This document shows positions 58,516-64,000 of a DNA stretch of 64,000 nt, one piece after another. Numbering within the stretch: the first letter of the stretch is position 1; each line of letters begins with the position of its first letter. The DNA is taken from contig BSWB01000002.1 in the NCBI GenBank assembly GCA_033239125.1, forward strand, positions 52,301,001 through 52,365,000. Reading direction: 5' to 3'. The stretch is from Fagopyrum homotropicum. Lineage: Eukaryota > Streptophyta > Magnoliopsida > Caryophyllales > Polygonaceae. Made by a program: the position numbers and the translations under genes. The notes below the pieces were generated by a model. It was not told the origin of the DNA. It worked only from the letters and a program-made list of their open reading frames with translations, and searched no databases.

Positions 58516-59265
58516 AGCACTTGACTAAACAATTCATTTCTGTGTTTCCTTTTCACTCTTGACTGCATTGTAATCCTAACACGATGTTGACAGTCAGTTT
58601 ACTCAATTCTTTGTATCAGAATTTGATCTAGCTACTCACGAGAAAAATAATAAGGGAAATTTGTTTTCGAGTTGTTTTTCATTTGATGGTAGCTAAGTGA
58701 GGTTTCCACCAAACCTTCCGTATCTTGGCTCTTGTCAAATGTGAATATAGTTTCAGAATTAGCCATTATCATAAAAGAATAAAGTTTGATTATGGTTCAT
58801 TATTGAGGCAATAATGTGACGCTATTGGATGTCTCCACATTTTATAGTGCATAGCCCTTTAAAGGGCATGATAATTGAAAAGGGTTAGGTCTAATTTAAT
58901 AGCCCCCACCTAACTTTTCAGAATTCCAACAACAAAACAAAGAAAACTATTCAACGCACTTTCACAAAAAAAGTAATGAAACTCCAAATGAAAGAGGGTT
59001 AAGTTTAATGATAATATCTATTTTAATATTTTCATTTTCTTGGTTATTTTTAGAATTTATCAGTAAATAAGTATTACATTCTAATTTTCTTACAAATTTT
59101 ATCTGATATTTACTTAAAAATAAATATTATTAAAACATTTTTTAAGATTGACATAATAACCCCAAAAAATATGAAGCTAATTAGTTATTAATATTGAAGG
59201 AATTTGGTGAAATAGGTTTTTGTATTTCTATTAGGTTTGTGTACCGTCAATTTTTGCCACTTTCA
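58516..59265. other. AT-rich intergenic sequence
   Basis: No gene, RNA or repeat that I can support. Confidence 0.5.
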
Positions 59266-59850
59266 TCTATATATACTACTAAAGCAGCACCCATTTTGTC
59301 CACATGTCAATCTCTAAGGCTGTCCACGTCAGCTTTTTTCCAATTTATTTATAGATTTGCCACAACGTATTTACAGATTTGCCATTAATTATTTTATAAA
59401 AAAATTTTTTTATCAGAATTTATAAACAGTCATCATGCCACGTCAATTTTATTAAAATAAATAATTAAAAAAATAAATCTACCTATCTACTAATTAAAAT
59501 TAACAAACTGATATATTGTAACTCGATTTGTTAAAAAAATCTAACGCAAATCTTCAAACAAGATTTGACACATTTGTTTAATTTAAAACTAAATCAAATT
59601 TTGCTCCTCTATCTAAATCTAAGTAAATGTGATAATATATTAAGGTATAAATATAATATTCGAATAATAATCTTTGTAATAGAATTTTAATTATGTTCTT
59701 TTATTTATTTTAAAAAATTAATCCTCATATATTAGTCATATTAATTAATAAAAATAATTTTTACTATAAATTGATATCAAATATATGATGCATGAAAGTG
59801 AAAATATATCTATTTAGACAATCCCGCACAAGGTGCGGGCACTAAACTAG
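59266..59850 (+). mobile_element. Non-autonomous Helitron, 585 bp
   Basis: The 5' end TCTATATATACTACTAAAGC follows an A. The 3' end has a 7-bp hairpin (CCCGCAC, loop AAG, GTGCGGG; 59823-59839), then CACTAAACTAG, followed by T. Insertion between A and T without target duplication, the TC start and the hairpin-plus-CTAG end are all Helitron hallmarks. There is no Rep/helicase, so it depends on an autonomous partner. It sits about 270 bp upstream of the GST start codon. Confidence 0.85.
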
Positions 59851-60052
59851 TTAAGTTAAAGTTAAAAGGTAACGGATTTGATTAGTGATACATTTATTAA
59901 AACATATTTATACCATAAACTTAGTTAAGATAAATCTAAAAAATACTTACTTAGTTAATTTTACCTATAATATTTGCAACAAACTATATTTAAATGATTA
60001 ATTTTTACGAATATCGAGAATTTTCCTCCTATTGACACCCCTAATGGTTCTT

Positions 60053-60059
60053 TATAATA
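60053..60059 (+). promoter_or_regulatory. Candidate TATA box of the GST gene
   Basis: TATAATA about 60 bp upstream of the start codon. It is the only TATA-like element at a suitable distance, but the surrounding sequence is AT-rich. Confidence 0.4.
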
Positions 60060-60116
60060 GATGGATGACCCTAAAGCATTTTATTTTGCTTATTTCATCT
60101 TCTTTGTTCTTCCACA

Positions 60117-60912
60117 ATGGCGATTCGGTTGCTTCATGGATCATTGGATAACATTGGAACCCAAAGAGTGATGGCTTCCCTCTTTGAGCACCAGCTTCAC
60201 TTTGAATTTGTTCCCGTCACTCTCCCTTGCTCCAATTCCTTTCTATCTCTCAGTGTAAGTAAATAAAGAGATAATCCATTTTTTACATCACTGTAATTGT
60301 CTCTTCATAACTTGCTCATGATAATCGACAGCCGTTTGGCGAGATCCCGGTCCTTGAAGATGGAGACCTGATACTATTTGGTATTTTTCTTTTAATTTTA
60401 TTTTTATTAATCATGCATGAATATTGAATATCAATATAATATGTTGCTTACTGAATGTTACAGAATCAAGAGCAGCCATGAGATACATTTCACACGAGTA
60501 CGCGAGCCAGGCAATTCAGCAAGTGTATATTACACCTTTGATGCAAGGAGTAGTAGCCACGTGGATTGATGTGGAGACTCACCAATTCCATCCTCCGGCG
60601 GTGACTCTCATATCCGAGCTCATCGAGAAGCCTCGCTCAGACGAGGCGGCTGTGGCGGCAGCAGAGGAGAAGCTGGGACGAGTGTTGGACGTGTACGAGG
60701 AAAGACTGACAACCTCGGAGTACCTAGGAGGAGATAAGTTTACAGCGGCTGACCTGAGTCACTCGCCGTACCTTCACCGGCTCATGCAGTGCAGCCGTAC
60801 CAAGCAGCTTTTCGAAAGCCGGGAGCGCGTCGCCGCCTGGTGCTCTATGCTCCTCTCCAGGCCGGCTTGGGCTATGGTTATGGATTTTGTCGCTAAGAAG
60901 CGTCGAGTTTAG
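60117..60912 (+). CDS. Phi-class glutathione S-transferase, three exons
   Basis: Exons 60117-60254, 60332-60380 and 60464-60912 join in frame (138 + 49 + 449 nt, 211 aa). The introns of 77 and 83 nt have GT-AG ends, and the 49-nt middle exon is the phi-class pattern. The N-terminal thioredoxin-like domain shows PFGEIPVLEDGDLILF and ESRAAMRYISHEYA, with the glutathione-contacting P and ES residues. The C-terminal helical domain shows ILDVYEERL-like VLDVYEERL and GGDKFTAADLSHSPYLHRLM. At the usual catalytic serine near residue 12 this copy reads LDNIGTQRV, with Asn where Ser is expected, and the linker before PFG is a few residues short. GSTs conjugate glutathione to toxic compounds or act as flavonoid carriers in the cytosol; Ser replacement suggests altered catalysis or a ligand-binding role. 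A possible polyadenylation signal AATAAA lies at 60923. Confidence 0.85.
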
Positions 60913-60922
60913 TGTCAAACGG

Positions 60923-60928
60923 AATAAA
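60923..60928 (+). terminator. Candidate polyadenylation signal of the GST gene
   Basis: AATAAA ten bases after the stop codon. It is close to the stop, so a later AT-rich site (61120-61170) may be used instead. Confidence 0.35.
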
Positions 60929-61633
60929 TCGATCTTTTTATTTTGCATATCTCAGAGATTGATTTTCTCGAAGTTTGTCGTCATAATAAGTAAGCGTCAA
61001 GTTTCAGGGACTAGATCATTTATTAACTCCATTTGACCGGAACTCCGGCAGATCTTTCATTTTCACTCAACTTCACATGGGTCTTGTTCCATTTCTTTCT
61101 CGACAAATGATCATATTTAATATTATCAGTAGTGTAATACCCATATCTTATACAGAATTTTAATAATGATATACATCAATTATTGTGTTACTTTGTATAT
61201 ATATTGTTATTGTTTTGTTGTAATTTACATCGATTGGTAATTATTTTGTTGGTTCTCATGAAAAATTCACATTAATATTGTAGTTCGGAAAAGTGGAGAT
61301 GTAACATCATTGTACAAATATGAAAAACTTATGGTTAGCAAATAATTTGACGGTTAATATTATCAAATTAACTGTTAATAAATAAAAGAAGAATGTTTAA
61401 GAAGATTTGTATCACAAACAATATTCAAGTTATGGGTCTATTTACTAGTTTAATATGAAATTTATAACAAAAAAAATGATATTTCAAACTGATATAACTA
61501 TGTTTTATAAATGAACATTGGATCGAATTTGTGGGAGCTTTGAATTCCTTAATTTTGGTATAAAAAAAATATCCAATTTGGATAAATGAAAAATTAGTGA
61601 CAAAAAATTAATTCGTGTGTACACGCACAAATA
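60929..61633. other. AT-rich intergenic sequence
   Basis: No supported gene; presumed downstream flank of the GST gene. Confidence 0.5.
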
Positions 61634-63256
61634 TCTATACTATATTAAAAGAGGGACTTACCCCAATAAATAGTTGATTTCCGTCTTTACCCTTGAACTT
61701 TTTATTTCCCTTTATGCCCTTGTTGTTTTGCCGAAATTGAAAATTTGTACTTCTTTCCTTGTACGTAATGGTATGGCCCGGTTATGCTTTACAGTAGGCC
61801 TGCATTATACGTGTCATCTTCATCTTCCATTCTACTGATATGTGCCTTCTTCTTCCACAACGACTCACCTTCTGCCTTTCTCATTCTCAATCTACCGCTT
61901 CAATATCTCCATCCAACAAGCACTACAGATCTAAGATTTCTCCATACAACAAGATCTACATAATTTCAAGATAATCCACTTTTTTTTCTTTGCCGCTTGA
62001 ACATATTCGATCTATAGTGTCCACCATGGCTTTCTCAAAGCTCGACAACAAGCCTTCATGGCGATCAACTATTCCCGATGTTCTTCTTCCGATTGTTGAT
62101 GCTCTTCCTCCTTTTGCCCGGATCGTGTTTAATCTCCGACGGTCGATCTCAAGCACTATTTGTGGTACGGGGTCGTTTGTGGGCCCAAACGTAGGGTTTT
62201 GGCCCTTACACTTGCCGGCGGCGGGAATCGAGGGTTTGGATGGTAACCGTTAAAATTTGTGTTTCTCTTTTATGTTCCTCTATCTAATTTTTCATTTCTA
62301 ATTTTTCATTTGTTTGGTTCTGAAATTGTTGCTTCTTCTTCCTCTTTTGAAGGTTAGATCACCGAGGAGCCCTAACAATTTGGGGTTTAATCTTCTTCCT
62401 CGTTTAGGAAACAACTCTACCACACCTTCCATCCCCCCTTTAGGTTTGCAAAATCAAAACCGCATATGAAATTGGGGATTTCAACAATTCAATCAAAACC
62501 CTAATTTTCTGGCTTCGGTCAATTTGAGTTGTTGCTTGTGTAATTTCAGGTTGTATTGCAATTGAAGATGGTGGAGGAGCAACTAGAGTAATGAGATTAG
62601 TGAAGATCATGGAGGAGCAGTTGGAGTAAACTTATTATTATTCAGTAAACTTGCTTTTTGGTCAATTTTTTGTTCTAATTATTGATGGACTACATTGTGT
62701 ATCCTTTTGTTACTTCTATGGATAAATAACCTAGAACTTTTGGTATCTGTAGTTGAAAATTTTGGCATCTCACATCTTAAATTGAAGGTATTTAGTCTCT
62801 ATAACCACTACTCGGTGTTCTCTTTTCTATTTTATGTAATATGCTTTATTGAGATCTCTGTTACTTTTGAGTATCCTTATGTTACTTATAATGGATGTAT
62901 TAAGCTCATTGAATTGGTGTTCATAGCCATCCTTCCCATTTTTTATTGTTTCTTCAACATTGAATTGAGTTATATCATACCAAAGCTTTGTTTTTTTAGA
63001 ATTTTGAGACAGTAATAAAAGCTACCAGCCATGGAAAGAGCATTTCTTTGTTAGTTCATATTGGTAATTTTGTTTGAATAGCTCAGACTCATCAATGTTG
63101 AGTAGCTTTTAATTACAATTTTATTTTTTAAAAATTTATGAACTTGAGTTATAAGGATTTCTAAAATGCTCTATTTGACTGACAAACACGGTAGTATTTT
63201 ATACTAAAAAACTCGTCGCATGACGTCGCTTCGCCTCCAATAGGCGATTCTCCTAG
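61634..63256 (+). mobile_element. Candidate second Helitron
   Basis: The 5' end TCTATACTATATTAAAAGAG follows an A and fits the Helitron TCTMTAYTA start. A candidate 3' end has a 6-bp hairpin (TCGCCT, loop CCAAT, AGGCGA; 63230-63247) and CTAG at 63253-63256 followed by T. The hairpin lies closer to CTAG than usual and the distance (1.6 kb) is unproven. Inside, a plus-strand frame of 76 codons from ATG 62025 (MAFSKLDNKPSWRSTIPD) to 62253 is not recognised; it could be a captured gene fragment. Confidence 0.35.
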
Positions 63257-63425
63257 TCTCTCTAGGGTTCTCCTTCTTCCTCAATTTCAGTGCCCCTGTA
63301 ATCATCTCCAATCTCTACCCCATAACAAACATCACATCTGTCCCAATCTTCATCTACCTTTTCCCCCATACTCCTTTTACCCTAATTATGTGCCCTAACC
63401 GTTTCACAATTTTATCGGTTACACC

Positions 63426-64000
63426 ATGGACGACTTAGGGCTGAATATTGTCAATCTCCGGCTATCTGAGGATGAATAAACGGCAGTTCCGGTGGACGGC
63501 ATCGATGACGATCTTCATCGTCTCAATCTCTGCTTGGCCGGAAAACTACTCTCCACAAAACGGTTCAATTCTACTGCTCTGATGAACACATTCAGAACTG
63601 CCTGGGCCCCAAAACATGGCCTTGCCTCCCGAGCGATCAACAACGACGTCTTTATATTCCAATTTTTTGATGAAAGCGACCGACAGCATGCTCTTACCAA
63701 GGGCCCGTGGTGTTTTGATGATGCCCTACTTATCCTCCAGGAACTACCACAGGGCACACCGATCTCTGAACTGACTTTTACACACTCCGCTTTCTGGATT
63801 GTGGCCCGTGACATTCCGCTGGGTTGTGCAGTCCTTCCACTTGCGCAGACTATTGGTAACCGAATTGGTCGCTTCCTAGCATGGGATGATTTTGATTTCT
63901 TGGGCCTCGGTGGTGCCCTCCGTATGCCTGTTGAAATCGACACAACTAAACCTTTGTGGCGCCAGATTGTTGTTCTCCTACAGGGAACGGCAATAACCCT
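63426..64000 (+). pseudogene. LINE ORF1 (DUF4283-type), early stop, cut by window end
   Basis: ATG at 63426 opens a frame (MDDLGLNIVNLRLSEDE) that meets TAA at 63477-63479, then continues open in the same frame to the window edge. Beyond the stop it shows LAGKLLSTKRFNSTALMNTF, HALTKGPWCFDDALLILQEL and FWIVARDIPLGC, the pattern of the DUF4283 domain at the start of plant L1-type ORF1 proteins. ORF1 binds LINE RNA. The upstream 63260-63425 is a pyrimidine-rich leader. It may be a broken copy; the rest of the LINE lies outside the window. Confidence 0.75.

Noticed and set aside
1..64000. tRNA genes suggested by tRNA-Asp-like matches
   Set aside because: Each match is only the 18-base 3' end next to an LTR, that is a primer-binding site; no cloverleaf surrounds it.

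Overview
The window is a repeat-dense stretch of a plant nuclear genome, most likely a eudicot; I cannot name the species. The evidence is plant-type Ty3/gypsy elements primed by tRNA-Asp (Athila type) and initiator tRNA-Met (chromovirus type), plant L1-type LINEs, a Ty1/copia remnant, a Mutator-like MITE, a Helitron, and one intact-looking host gene, a phi-class glutathione S-transferase with the usual three-exon plan (60117-60912, + strand).

Layout. 1-1655: gag end, primer-binding site and LTR stub of an Athila-type element (Z, - strand). 1670-5443 plus 19676-about 22394: an old chromovirus (C1, - strand) split by two later insertions, a truncated Athila-type element B (5444-8161, +) and a full-length but RT-less Athila-type element A (8167-19675, -). 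22395-22884 plus 45604-47345: a second chromovirus (C2, -) split inside its integrase by Athila-type element D (22885-45598, +). D is itself interrupted in gag by a tandem non-autonomous element E (24685-35879, -; LTR-internal-LTR-internal-LTR), and its RT-to-env region is replaced by two foreign LTR pieces F and G (39332-about 42329). 47346-47987 is another chromovirus LTR piece. From about 48 kb the sequence becomes AT-rich: a MULE-type MITE (49942-50957), a 5'-truncated L1-like LINE (52068-about 55145, -), small MITEs, an old Athila scrap, a decayed Ty1/copia pol (about 56930-58515, +), a 585-bp non-autonomous Helitron (59266-59850), the GST gene, a candidate second Helitron and the start of another LINE (63426 onward).

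How the parts relate. A, D and E share LTR ends (TGATAGCATG at the 5' end), tRNA-Asp priming and internal motifs, and so form one family that has split its functions: D keeps gag-protease-RT but lost integrase, A keeps gag-protease-integrase and an env-like reading frame but lost RT/RNase H in frame, and E keeps only LTRs and a single 360-codon reading frame. The family carries a near-palindromic motif (core CCTCGGTCGAGG) scattered over LTRs, leader, coding linkers and 3' region, and four copies of a 15-bp repeat in each LTR. Nearly all disabling stop codons I could compare are C:G-to-T:A changes, as expected from methylated, silenced repeats. Apart from the GST I see no convincing host gene.
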